Shown here piece by piece: positions 8,583 to 15,343 of a stretch of 64,000 nucleotides of DNA. The translations under genes and the position numbers were made by a program. Within the stretch, counting starts at the first letter, position 1; the number at the start of each line of letters is the position of its first letter. The DNA comes from Elusimicrobiota bacterium. Its GTDB lineage: Bacteria; Elusimicrobiota; Elusimicrobia; UBA1565; UBA9628. The notes under the pieces are model-generated. The model did not search any database and was not told the origin of the DNA. It worked only from the letters and a program-made list of their open reading frames with translations. The DNA lies in NCBI GenBank assembly GCA_003452935.1, contig DMMY01000022.1:1-64000 (forward strand). Reading direction: 5' to 3'.

Positions 8583-9776
8583 ATGGTGACCGACAAACTG
8601 ATGGGATTCTTGGACTCGGAGATCGTCAGGCTCAAGAGCGAGGGCCGTTTCGTGAAGCTGCGCATATTGCAGGGCCCGCAGGAGCCGGTCTCCGTCATCG
8701 ACGGCAAGAAGGTGGTCAACCTCACCTCGAACAACTACCTGGATTTGGCCAACCACCCGGCCTTGAAAAAGGCGGCCAAGGAGGCCATCGACAAGTACGG
8801 CGTGGGCACCGCCGCGGTGCGGCCCATCATCGGGACCATGGACATTCATCAGCTCCTGGAGACCAGGCTGGCCGAGTTCAAGGGCACCGAGGCGGCTCTG
8901 GTCTTCCAGTCGGGCTTCACGGTCAACGTGGCCTGCTGCCAGAGCCTCATGACCGACGAGAAGGACCTCTTGGTTTCCGACGAGCTCAATCACGCCTCCA
9001 TTATCGACGGCGCCAGGCTCGCCAAGGCGTCTCGCAGGATATATCCGCACAAGGACATGAAGGCCCTTAAGGCCATCCTGGAGTCCGCCGAGGCCCGCGG
9101 GGCCAGGCGCAAGATGATCGTGACCGACGGAGTCTTCAGCATGGACGGAGACCTCGCGCCTTTGCCCGAGATCGTCGATCTGGCCGAGCAATACGGCGCC
9201 TTCGTCATGGTCGACGACGCCCATGCCTCGGGAGTCATGGGCCGCAACGGCCGAGGCACTCCGGACCACTTCGGCCTGACGTCTCGGGTGCATATCCAGA
9301 TCGGCACCCTATCCAAGGCAGTCGCGGCCATCGGCGGCTACGTGGCCGGTTCCCAGTCCCTGCGCGATTACCTGGCGTCCGTGGGCCGGCCTTTCACCTT
9401 CTCAAGCTCCCATCCTCCGTCGGTCACCGCCACCTGCATCGCGGCCCTGGATATCCTCATCAGCGAGCCCCAGCGCATCGAGAAGCTGTGGTCCAACGCC
9501 CGGTACTTCAAGGAGGGCTTGAAAAAAATCGGCTTTGACACCGGCGCCAGCGAGACTCCGATCACGCCGGTCATGGTCGGCGACACGGCCAAGGCCCAGA
9601 AGCTCAGCGCCCGGCTCTTCGAGGAAGGGGTCTTCGCCCTTTCCATCTGCTACCCCATCGTGGCGCGGGGCAAGGATCGGCTGCGCACCATCGTGTCCTC
9701 GGGCCATTCCCAGAAGGACCTGGACTTCGCCTTGGACAAGTTCCGCAAGGTCGGAAAGGAAGCCGGGGTCATTTAA
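8583..9776 (+). CDS. Alpha-oxoamine synthase: glycine C-acetyltransferase or 8-amino-7-oxononanoate synthase
   Basis: PLP enzyme of 397 residues that condenses an amino acid with an acyl-CoA, with loss of CO2 or CoA chemistry of the KBL/BioF family. Visible motifs: NLTSNNYLDLANHP, GVGTAAVRPIIGTMD, the conserved DELNHASIIDG and VDDAHASGVMG (PLP aspartate and histidine), and GTLSKAVAAIGGY with the Schiff-base lysine at K245. The GTMDIHQLLE and ICYPIV features look closer to 2-amino-3-ketobutyrate CoA ligase (Kbl) than to BioF, but family alone does not settle the substrate. A GAGGGG ribosome-binding site precedes the ATG. It follows proline dehydrogenase and is separated from the radical SAM operon by a palindromic repeat. 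Confidence 0.9.
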   Translation: MVTDKLMGFLDSEIVRLKSEGRFVKLRILQGPQEPVSVIDGKKVVNLTSNNYLDLANHPALKKAAKEAIDKYGVGTAAVRPIIGTMDIHQLLETRLAEFKGTEAALVFQSGFTVNVACCQSLMTDEKDLLVSDELNHASIIDGARLAKASRRIYPHKDMKALKAILESAEARGARRKMIVTDGVFSMDGDLAPLPEIVDLAEQYGAFVMVDDAHASGVMGRNGRGTPDHFGLTSRVHIQIGTLSKAVAAIGGYVAGSQSLRDYLASVGRPFTFSSSHPPSVTATCIAALDILISEPQRIEKLWSNARYFKEGLKKIGFDTGASETPITPVMVGDTAKAQKLSARLFEEGVFALSICYPIVARGKDRLRTIVSSGHSQKDLDFALDKFRKVGKEAGVI

Positions 9777-9936
9777 AGCCTATCCCAAAACTCGCTTTCG
9801 AGGCGAAACTTCGGGATTCTCGCCGAGCCAAGGCGCGAGGAGCGAGCATGCCGATAGGCATGCAGCGACGAGCAACGAAGGCGCAGGCAGAAGACCCGGG
9901 TTGCGGCCCGGAATGGGGTTTTGGGATAGGCTTTTA
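9774..9936. repeat. Palindromic MITE-like intergenic element, about 160 bp
   Basis: The ends are inverted repeats (AAAGCCTATCCCAAAAC at the left, its complement at the right), the centre is GCATGCCGATAGGCATGC, and both halves remain partly complementary along their whole length. The single strand could fold into one long imperfect hairpin. The left end coincides with the stop codon of the oxoamine synthase. It contains no gene. The 'gctcgtcg' type core resembles that of the element at 18064-18200. Confidence 0.75.
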
Positions 9937-9937
9937 G

Positions 9938-9943
9938 TATAAT
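9938..9943 (+). promoter_or_regulatory. Consensus -10 box TATAAT driving the RiPP-like operon
   Basis: TATAAT lies just beyond the palindromic element and ends six bases before the GTG at 9950. This predicts a leaderless transcript that begins at the first gene of the polyprenyl synthase to radical SAM operon. Confidence 0.6.
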
Positions 9944-9949
9944 CTGTTC

Positions 9950-10903
9950 GTGCCGGCCCTTCTGGCTCTCGACGAATCCCTGCAGCGCGTGCGTTGCGGC
10001 CTGGAAAGCCGCGCCCGCCGCATATCCGGCCGCGTGGGCGAGGAGCTCGCCGCGCACGTGGGGCGGCCCGGGAAGATGCTTCGGCCGCGCTTCTGCCTGC
10101 TTTTAGCCGCGGCATTGGACGTGGAGCCGGAAAAGGCCGAGGCCGCGGCCCGGGGCATGGAGCTTGTGCACAACGCCTCCCTGCTGCACGACGACTGCGT
10201 GGACCAGGCCCGTTTGCGCCGGGGCCGTCCCACGGCCAACGAGGTCTTCAACGTCAATGTCGCCCTGCTGCTCGGCGACATGGCTTTCGCCCAAGGCTTG
10301 GAGGAGGTCGTGGACCTCAGTCCCCTTTCGGCGCGCAGGCTCATCGCCACGGCCCGGGAGATGGCGATGGGCGAACTCCAGGAGGAATTTCTCAAGGGCA
10401 GCGTCAACGTGACTTTGGACGCCTATCTCGGCATCATCAGCCGCAAGACCGGAGCCCTTTTCGAGTGGTGCGGAGCCACGCTCTCGGAGCTTTCCCGGAG
10501 GCCGCACGAGGCCGCCGATCCGCCCAGGCTGGGCAGCGCGGCCGGCATGCTTTTGCAGATCGTCGACGACGTTCATGACTACACCTTGGACGCCGCGGTC
10601 TCGGGCAAGGAGCCGGGCAAGGACCTTTGCGAAAGGCGCCTGACCTTGCCCGCCATCCTGGCCTTGAACGACCCTGCGGCCAGGCCGCGGTTTGTGCGCC
10701 TGTGGCAGGAAGGGGGGCAAGACCTCGGTTCCGTGCGGCGCATGACGCGGTTCCTGGAGGAGTCGGGACACCTGGAGGCCGCGCGCTGCCGCGCCCGGGA
10801 ACTGGCGCGCTCGATTAGGGGCTGGGCCGAGGCTTTGCCGGTTCGCGACTACGGGCGGGAGTTCGTGGGCTTTATCGACGCCATGGAGCGCCGGGAGTTT
10901 TGA
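9950..10903 (+). CDS. Polyprenyl diphosphate synthase
   Basis: Trans-isoprenyl diphosphate synthase of 317 residues that elongates allylic diphosphates with IPP. The first aspartate-rich motif is LLHDDCVD (D81, D82, D85) followed by RRGRPTAN, and the second is QIVDDVHDY (D206, D207, D210). LGDMAFAQG and the GKMLRPRF region are also typical. Chain length cannot be read reliably. Start is a GTG with a consensus TATAAT exactly six bases upstream and no ribosome-binding site. It is the first gene of an operon with UbiA, a PqqD-like protein and three radical SAM enzymes; its product is the likely donor for the UbiA prenyltransferase. The next gene's ATG overlaps its TGA by one base. Confidence 0.92.
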   Translation: MPALLALDESLQRVRCGLESRARRISGRVGEELAAHVGRPGKMLRPRFCLLLAAALDVEPEKAEAAARGMELVHNASLLHDDCVDQARLRRGRPTANEVFNVNVALLLGDMAFAQGLEEVVDLSPLSARRLIATAREMAMGELQEEFLKGSVNVTLDAYLGIISRKTGALFEWCGATLSELSRRPHEAADPPRLGSAAGMLLQIVDDVHDYTLDAAVSGKEPGKDLCERRLTLPAILALNDPAARPRFVRLWQEGGQDLGSVRRMTRFLEESGHLEAARCRARELARSIRGWAEALPVRDYGREFVGFIDAMERREF

Positions 10904-11352
10904 TGGGCTACGAAGCGCTCATCCGCCGCGCCTGGCGCTCGGGCGATTTCAGCGCCCGGGAGGTCGGCGGCGGCGTTGGCGTCCCGGACGGCCTTTCCCG
11001 CGACGCGCTGCGCGGCAAGGTGCGCCGGGAGATGGAGGAGATCATCGCGCGGGAGGCGGGCGACGCCGCCTGCTGCTTGACCGCGCACAAGGAGGGGACC
11101 ATGAAGCTGGCTCCGTTCGTGAAGTTCCGGGAGGAAAAATTCGGCGCGGTTCTCTTTGAGACGCGTTCCGAGAAGGTCTTTACGTTGAGTCCCGCCGGCG
11201 CCGCGGTCGTGCGGGAGATCGTGGCGGGCGCCGATTCCAAGACGCTGGGCCCCCGGCTGCAGGAAAAATTCGCCGACAAGGGCGGAAAGCTGGTCGACGA
11301 GGCCCTGGCCTTCTTGAAAGAGCTCAAGAACAAGGGACTGGTCACGGAGTGA
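10903..11352 (+). CDS. PqqD/MftB-like peptide-binding (RRE) protein with N-terminal extension
   Basis: Residues 67-149 look like the PqqD fold (RiPP recognition element) in its MftB-like form: FVKFREEKFGAVLFETRSEK, then FTLSPAGAAVVREIVAG, then a winged-helix-like end VDEALAFLKELKNKGLV. Such proteins bind a precursor-peptide leader and present it to a radical SAM enzyme. The first 66 residues are of unknown type but have the third-position GC bias of real coding DNA. A strong AAGGAGG (11089-11095) stands five bases before an internal ATG at 11101, so an 83-residue form of normal PqqD length may be made instead of, or as well as, the 149-residue form. One base separates it from the next radical SAM gene. 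Confidence 0.82.
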   Translation: MGYEALIRRAWRSGDFSAREVGGGVGVPDGLSRDALRGKVRREMEEIIAREAGDAACCLTAHKEGTMKLAPFVKFREEKFGAVLFETRSEKVFTLSPAGAAVVREIVAGADSKTLGPRLQEKFADKGGKLVDEALAFLKELKNKGLVTE

Positions 11353-11353
11353 C

Positions 11354-12322
11354 ATGAGCGTAGTCCTGCCCGAGAGCCTGGGAGCCGGCGCCGCGGACCT
11401 CAAGGCCCCGCTTTACGTGGCTTGGCAGCTCACCAACGAGTGCTCCCTGGCTTGCCTGCACTGCATCGAGGAATCCGGCCCGGGCAAGGCCTTCCCGGAT
11501 GAGCTTTCCCGCGACGAGTGTCTGCGCCTGGCGGATCAGATTCTCGAGGCCGAGGTCCCTTACGTCGCGCTCTCCGGAGGCGAGCCGCTGCTGCACCCGC
11601 ATGTCTTCGACATCTTGGGACGATTCCAAGGTCATGGCGTGGGGCTCAAGCTCGAGACCAACGGCCAGCATCTGGACCGCCGGACCTGCGGCCGGCTTGC
11701 CGAACTCGAGGTCAAGTCCGTGCAGGTTTCCCTCGACGCGACCGGGGAGGAGGCTTTGCGCAAGCTTCGTCCGGGCGCCAGCCTGGGCAAGACCCTCGAC
11801 GGCATCCGCGGCCTGCGCCAGGCCGGGGTCGGCGTGGAGCTTAATTTCGCGCCCACGCGCTTCAACGTTTCCGGCATCGCGCAGGTCGTGGACTTGGCCT
11901 GGGAGCTGGGCGCCAGCGCCTTCTACACCGGCCGGCTCATGCACACGGGGCACGCGGTGCGCTTCTGGAGCCGCTTGGCGCCGTCCGAGGCTCAGTACCA
12001 GAAGTTCTTCTCCGCGCTGAAGGCAAAAGCCCGGCAATACGAAGGCCGCATGCGCGTCTGCTATCACGAGCTGGGCATCGTGGAGGAGCTGCGCTACCGC
12101 CTGGCCCATCCCGCCGCCCTGTTCATCGTTCTTCCCAACGGCCGGGTCAAGCTGGTCAATGCCCTGCCCTTTGTCTGCGGAGACCTTCGGCGTCAGACCT
12201 TGGGAGAGGTCTGGAAGCGCTACCAAGTCTCTTGGAAGGACCCGCGCGTGGCTCGTTTTGTAGAAGAGCTCTCCGCGCATCCGGACATCATCTCGAGATT
12301 GCACGATTGGGTGGAGCTGTGA
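11354..12322 (+). CDS. Radical SAM peptide-maturase-like protein 1
   Basis: 322 residues. The cluster-binding CX3CX2C is at C30, C34, C37 (NECSLACLHC), followed by the SGGEPLLHP motif that contacts SAM and ETNGQ and SVQVSLDA strands of the TIM-barrel. Overall it resembles the PqqE/MftC group. At the C-terminus the sequence NGRVKLVNALPFVCGDLRR..LGEVW follows the layout of a SPASM region, but the usual seven cysteines are missing, leaving at most one. Auxiliary Fe-S clusters are therefore unlikely or reduced. It is one of three paralogues in the operon; its stop overlaps the UbiA GTG start (GTGA). Confidence 0.9.
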   Translation: MSVVLPESLGAGAADLKAPLYVAWQLTNECSLACLHCIEESGPGKAFPDELSRDECLRLADQILEAEVPYVALSGGEPLLHPHVFDILGRFQGHGVGLKLETNGQHLDRRTCGRLAELEVKSVQVSLDATGEEALRKLRPGASLGKTLDGIRGLRQAGVGVELNFAPTRFNVSGIAQVVDLAWELGASAFYTGRLMHTGHAVRFWSRLAPSEAQYQKFFSALKAKARQYEGRMRVCYHELGIVEELRYRLAHPAALFIVLPNGRVKLVNALPFVCGDLRRQTLGEVWKRYQVSWKDPRVARFVEELSAHPDIISRLHDWVEL

Positions 12323-13242
12323 CGGACGAATTGACCTTGTCTCTGAGGCCGGCCGAGCCGGCGCCCTTGGCGTTGCGGGTCGCTTCCGCGGTCAGATACC
12401 GTTTTTTTCTCTACGCCGGACTCATCCCGTACCTTCTGGGCGCGGCCTGGGCGCGCGGCATGGAAGGGATATTCTTGCCGGGGGTCTTCTGGCTGGGACT
12501 GGCCGGCATTTTCCTGGCCGTGGTGGGCGTGGAATCCTTCAACGAGTATTTCGACGCGCGCATGGGCACGGATCGCGTCTTCAATCCGTCGGACGATGAA
12601 CAGGTCCCGTCCTGGATGCTTCATCTGGGGATCGCGGCCTTTGCCGCAGCCGCGGCCATCGGGTTCAAGCTGGCCTTGGCCGGGGGCTGGCCCGTTCTGC
12701 TCTACGCCTTCCTGGGAGGCATGGCCGCGGTTTTTTACGTGGGGCCCCCCATACGCTGGGTCTATCGAGGCCTGGGCGAAGCCGCGATCGGCCTTTCTTA
12801 CGGGCCGTGGATGACCCTGGGCAGCCTGCACCTGCACACGCATCGCTTCTCTTGGGGAGCCCTGGCCGCTTCCCTGGTGCCCGGCCTGCTCATCATGGCC
12901 TTGGCCGTGGTCAACGCGATCCCGGATTTCTACCAGGACCGGCTGGTGGGAAAGAGGAACCTGGTGGTCCGGCTCGGCCGTCAAGGCGGCATGCGTCTTT
13001 ACCTGGGCTTGGCCGCGCTGGGGCTGGGCGTGGCTCTGCTGGGCGTCGCGGCGGGGATTTTTCCGCGGGCATGCGCCGCGGCCGCGGCCGCGGGGCTGCC
13101 GTATCTTCTGGCCAGCGGCAAGGCCGCGCGCTCCACTTGGGACACGCCCCGGCTTTTCGTGCCGGCTGTCCGGCGGATCGTCTTGTGTTATATGGTGACG
13201 ACCACTCTGTTCGCCTTGGCCGTAGCCTGGGGCAAGCGATGA
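12319..13242 (+). CDS. UbiA-family prenyltransferase (MenA-like)
   Basis: Polytopic membrane enzyme of 307 residues with about eight to nine hydrophobic segments. The first Mg-diphosphate motif is N75-EYF-D79-ARMGT-D85, with the NxxxDxxxGxD spacing of MenA-type enzymes, and the second is N199-AIP-D203-FYQ-D207 followed by GKRNL. The family transfers a polyprenyl chain to an aromatic acceptor such as a quinone precursor. The GTG start at 12319 overlaps the previous stop (GTGA), and its own stop overlaps the next ATG, so translation is coupled on both sides. Its place between radical SAM enzymes and a precursor peptide suggests that the acceptor is a peptide-derived aromatic, but this is inferred. 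Confidence 0.92.
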   Translation: MTDELTLSLRPAEPAPLALRVASAVRYRFFLYAGLIPYLLGAAWARGMEGIFLPGVFWLGLAGIFLAVVGVESFNEYFDARMGTDRVFNPSDDEQVPSWMLHLGIAAFAAAAAIGFKLALAGGWPVLLYAFLGGMAAVFYVGPPIRWVYRGLGEAAIGLSYGPWMTLGSLHLHTHRFSWGALAASLVPGLLIMALAVVNAIPDFYQDRLVGKRNLVVRLGRQGGMRLYLGLAALGLGVALLGVAAGIFPRACAAAAAAGLPYLLASGKAARSTWDTPRLFVPAVRRIVLCYMVTTTLFALAVAWGKR

Positions 13243-14156
13243 GGATCGATGGCTTCTCGGCGCCGCTCATGGCGTCCTGGCAATTCACCAAGGACTGCAA
13301 TCTGGCCTGTTTGCACTGCTGCGCGGACTGCGCGCCGGGCAGCCGCATGCCCGGAGAACTCGACGCGGCCGAGGCTCTGCATGTGGCCCAACAGCTGGCC
13401 GCGGCCGAAGTGCCCTACGTTCTTTTCAGCGGAGGGGAGCCCATGTCCGCGTCCCATTTTTGGGATGTAGCCCAGACTTTGGGCCGTGCCGGAATTTATC
13501 TCAAGGTGGAAACCAACGGCCAGAGGCTCTCCGAGGCCGACGCGGCCCGACTGGCGCGGCTGCCGATCCGGTCCATCCAGGTTTCCCTCGATGGCGCGAC
13601 CCAGCAGGCCTACTCGCGTTTGCGGCCCGCCGCGTCCTTGCAGGCCGCGCTCCGGGCCTGCCGCCTCATCCGCCGACATCAGCTGCCTCTGGAGGTGGCC
13701 TTCGTTCCCACTCGATTCAACATGGACGAGGCGGAGGCGGTCATGGATCTGGCTCTGGAGCTGGGCGCGTTCCGGTTCAATACCGGGGCCCTGATGCGAT
13801 TGGGCCGCGCGGCCCGGCTCTGGGACGCGCTCAAGCCTTCTTTTCAAGAGGACGGCCAATTTCTTAAACTGCTTATCCGCAAGCGAGAAGAGCTGGCCGG
13901 ACGCCTGGAACTTTGCTTTAGGCCCTACAGCTTGCGCGAAGGCATGGAGGAATGGCTGCGCGAGCCGCCCGGGACCTTGCTCGTGCAGGCGGACGGTACG
14001 GTCAAGGTGTCGGCGGTGCTGCCTTTTCTTTGCGCGGATATGAGAAAGGATTCCCTGGCCGCGGCCTGGGATTATTATCGCGCGGCTTGCCGCAGCGACG
14101 ACGTGGTCAATGCCCTCAGGGCGCTGATCTATGAAGATCTGCCGGTCGTGGTCTGA
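13239..14156 (+). CDS. Radical SAM peptide-maturase-like protein 2
   Basis: 305 residues, paralogous to the proteins at 11354 and 14291. CX3CX2C at C20, C24, C27 within KDCNLACLHC, with extra cysteines at 28 and 31. FSGGEPM, ETNGQ and SIQVSLDGA follow in the expected order. The C-terminal segment (ADGTVKVSAVLPFLCADMRKDSL) mirrors the SPASM layout but lacks the cysteine set. ATG at 13239 overlaps the UbiA stop. A much longer upstream frame exists but runs through UbiA and is not coding. It ends 18 bp before the precursor-peptide gene, with AAGGAG between. Confidence 0.9.
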   Translation: MRIDGFSAPLMASWQFTKDCNLACLHCCADCAPGSRMPGELDAAEALHVAQQLAAAEVPYVLFSGGEPMSASHFWDVAQTLGRAGIYLKVETNGQRLSEADAARLARLPIRSIQVSLDGATQQAYSRLRPAASLQAALRACRLIRRHQLPLEVAFVPTRFNMDEAEAVMDLALELGAFRFNTGALMRLGRAARLWDALKPSFQEDGQFLKLLIRKREELAGRLELCFRPYSLREGMEEWLREPPGTLLVQADGTVKVSAVLPFLCADMRKDSLAAAWDYYRAACRSDDVVNALRALIYEDLPVVV

Positions 14157-14174
14157 CCGGTGAAGGAGACTGTA

Positions 14175-14294
14175 ATGGACGACCGCAACACAGTGGCCGA
14201 TGGGAAGGCTGGCGAGAAGCCGGATTGGGAGACCCCCTGCATCGAGGAGGTCACCGACCGGGTGATGGCTCAGCCTTATATTCGGTTCACATGA
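14175..14294 (+). CDS. PqqA-like RiPP precursor peptide, 39 residues
   Basis: A short gene with AAGGAG (14163-14168) six bases before its ATG; its stop overlaps the ATG of the next radical SAM gene. The charged N-terminal 17 residues would be the leader. The C-terminal part, WETPCIEEVTDRVMAQPYIR starting at W18, can be aligned to PqqA without gaps: Trp at 1, Pro at 4, Glu at 8 and Tyr at 18 of this segment fall where PqqA has Trp, Pro, Glu/Asp and the modified Tyr. The Glu that is joined to that Tyr in PQQ synthesis is Met here, so the product cannot be PQQ itself. A Cys at residue 22 and Tyr35 are candidate modification sites. The role is inferred from position, size and pattern. Confidence 0.78.
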   Translation: MDDRNTVADGKAGEKPDWETPCIEEVTDRVMAQPYIRFT

Positions 14295-15250
14295 CGGACC
14301 AGAGGGGGGCGTCGGCGGGAGACTACCGCGCCCCCCTCTTTCTGGCTTGGCAGCTCACCAACTCCTGCCAGGGCCGCTGCCTGCATTGCTGCGAGGAATC
14401 CGGCCCGGACCGGGCCTGGCCCAAGGAGCTCTCCCGCGACGAGGCCCTGACCTTGGCTCGGAATATCGTTAAGCTGGGCATTCCCTATGTGGTCTTCGGC
14501 GGCGGCGAGCCGTTGGGCGTGCCGCACTTCTGGGAAATTTGCGAGATTTTGCATGGCGGGGAAGTGGCGGTCAAGATCGAGACCGACGGCCGTCTGCTCG
14601 ACGACGCCGCGATCGCCCGGCTCAAGGCATGGCGGGTTTCCTGCGTGCAGATCAGCGTGGACGGGGCCAGCGCGGAAGTTCACGAGCGCTTGAGGCCTGG
14701 AGGCTCGTTTGCCGGGGCTTTGACCGCGATCCTGAAGTTGGGCGCCGCCGGGCTCGGGCCGGAGCTCGTTTTCATTCCCACGAAACTCAACGTGGACGAG
14801 GCGCCAGCGGTCTACGATCTGGCCCTTAACAGCGGAGCCAGGACGTTCATCACCGGCCCCCTCATGAGACTGGGCCGGGCCGCCGCGGATTGGGAGAGGC
14901 TTGCCGTCGACGACGGCGATTGGCGCCGGATCGTCGCGGCCTTGGAGGAGAAAGCCCGGCGCTGCGGGAACAAGGTCCGGCTGGCCGTGTATCCCTGGGA
15001 TATCCGCGAGGAGATCCGGACCCGCCATGAGCGGCCCCAGGCCATGATGTTGGTCGTGCCCGACGGCAAGGCCAAGCTGTTGAACGCCCTGCCTTTTGCT
15101 CCAGGCGACCTTCGCCGCCAGAGCCTGGCCGAGGCCTGGGAGGCGGTGCAAAGGGGCTGGAAATCCCCCAAGGTCTCCGAGTTCGTGGGCCGCGTCCTGG
15201 CCGAGCCCGGCCTGCTGCGTCACGCCAACGAGTGCTGGGAAGCAGCCTAG
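14291..15250 (+). CDS. Radical SAM peptide-maturase-like protein 3
   Basis: 319 residues. C26, C30, C33 form the CX3CX2C (NSCQGRCLHC), with another Cys at 34; FGGGEPLG replaces the more usual GGEP context, followed by ETDGR and CVQISVDGA. The C-terminal region (DGKAKLLNALPFAPGDLRRQSL) has the SPASM-like layout and no cysteines at all in the cluster positions. Start ATG overlaps the precursor peptide's stop by four bases, strong evidence that peptide and enzyme act together. A frame extending further upstream would cover the peptide gene and is not used. A terminator-like hairpin begins at the stop codon, closing the operon. Confidence 0.9.
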   Translation: MTDQRGASAGDYRAPLFLAWQLTNSCQGRCLHCCEESGPDRAWPKELSRDEALTLARNIVKLGIPYVVFGGGEPLGVPHFWEICEILHGGEVAVKIETDGRLLDDAAIARLKAWRVSCVQISVDGASAEVHERLRPGGSFAGALTAILKLGAAGLGPELVFIPTKLNVDEAPAVYDLALNSGARTFITGPLMRLGRAAADWERLAVDDGDWRRIVAALEEKARRCGNKVRLAVYPWDIREEIRTRHERPQAMMLVVPDGKAKLLNALPFAPGDLRRQSLAEAWEAVQRGWKSPKVSEFVGRVLAEPGLLRHANECWEAA

Positions 15251-15284
15251 GTCCTTGGGTGCTGCGGCGCCTAGGCCTCTTTTC
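15245..15284 (+). terminator. Probable terminator of the RiPP-like operon
   Basis: GCCTAGG (15245-15251) and CCTAGGC (15270-15276) can pair and are followed by CTCTTTT. The stem includes the stop codon of the last radical SAM gene. The loop is long (18 bases), so strength is uncertain. Confidence 0.5.
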
Positions 15285-15331
15285 CATTAAGTTCTGCCCT
15301 GAAGACCCCTGATGAGCCGGGTTGTCCCGGC

Positions 15332-15337
15332 TATCCT
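15332..15337 (+). promoter_or_regulatory. -10 box TATCCT of a leaderless start
   Basis: TATCCT ends six bases before the ATG at 15344, with no ribosome-binding site. This favours ATG 15344 over the TTG two codons earlier. Confidence 0.5.
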
Positions 15338-15343
15338 TTGGTC

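Noticed and set aside
7734..9293. 519-codon open frame antisense to proline dehydrogenase and the oxoamine synthase
   Set aside because: It spans two genes and their spacer on the opposite strand, where both products are clearly identified.
12319..13242. UbiA gene as ordinary menA of menaquinone synthesis
   Set aside because: Motif spacing is MenA-like, but no other men genes are near and it is translationally coupled to radical SAM genes on both sides; a dedicated role in this operon is favoured.
9950..15250. A standard PQQ biosynthesis operon
   Set aside because: The precursor lacks the Glu required for the Glu-Tyr link, there is no PqqB or PqqC, and a prenyltransferase and polyprenyl synthase are present instead.
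9950..15250. A standard mycofactocin operon
   Set aside because: The recognition protein resembles MftB, but the peptide does not end in the Val-Tyr core of MftA, and MftD/E/F-type genes are missing.
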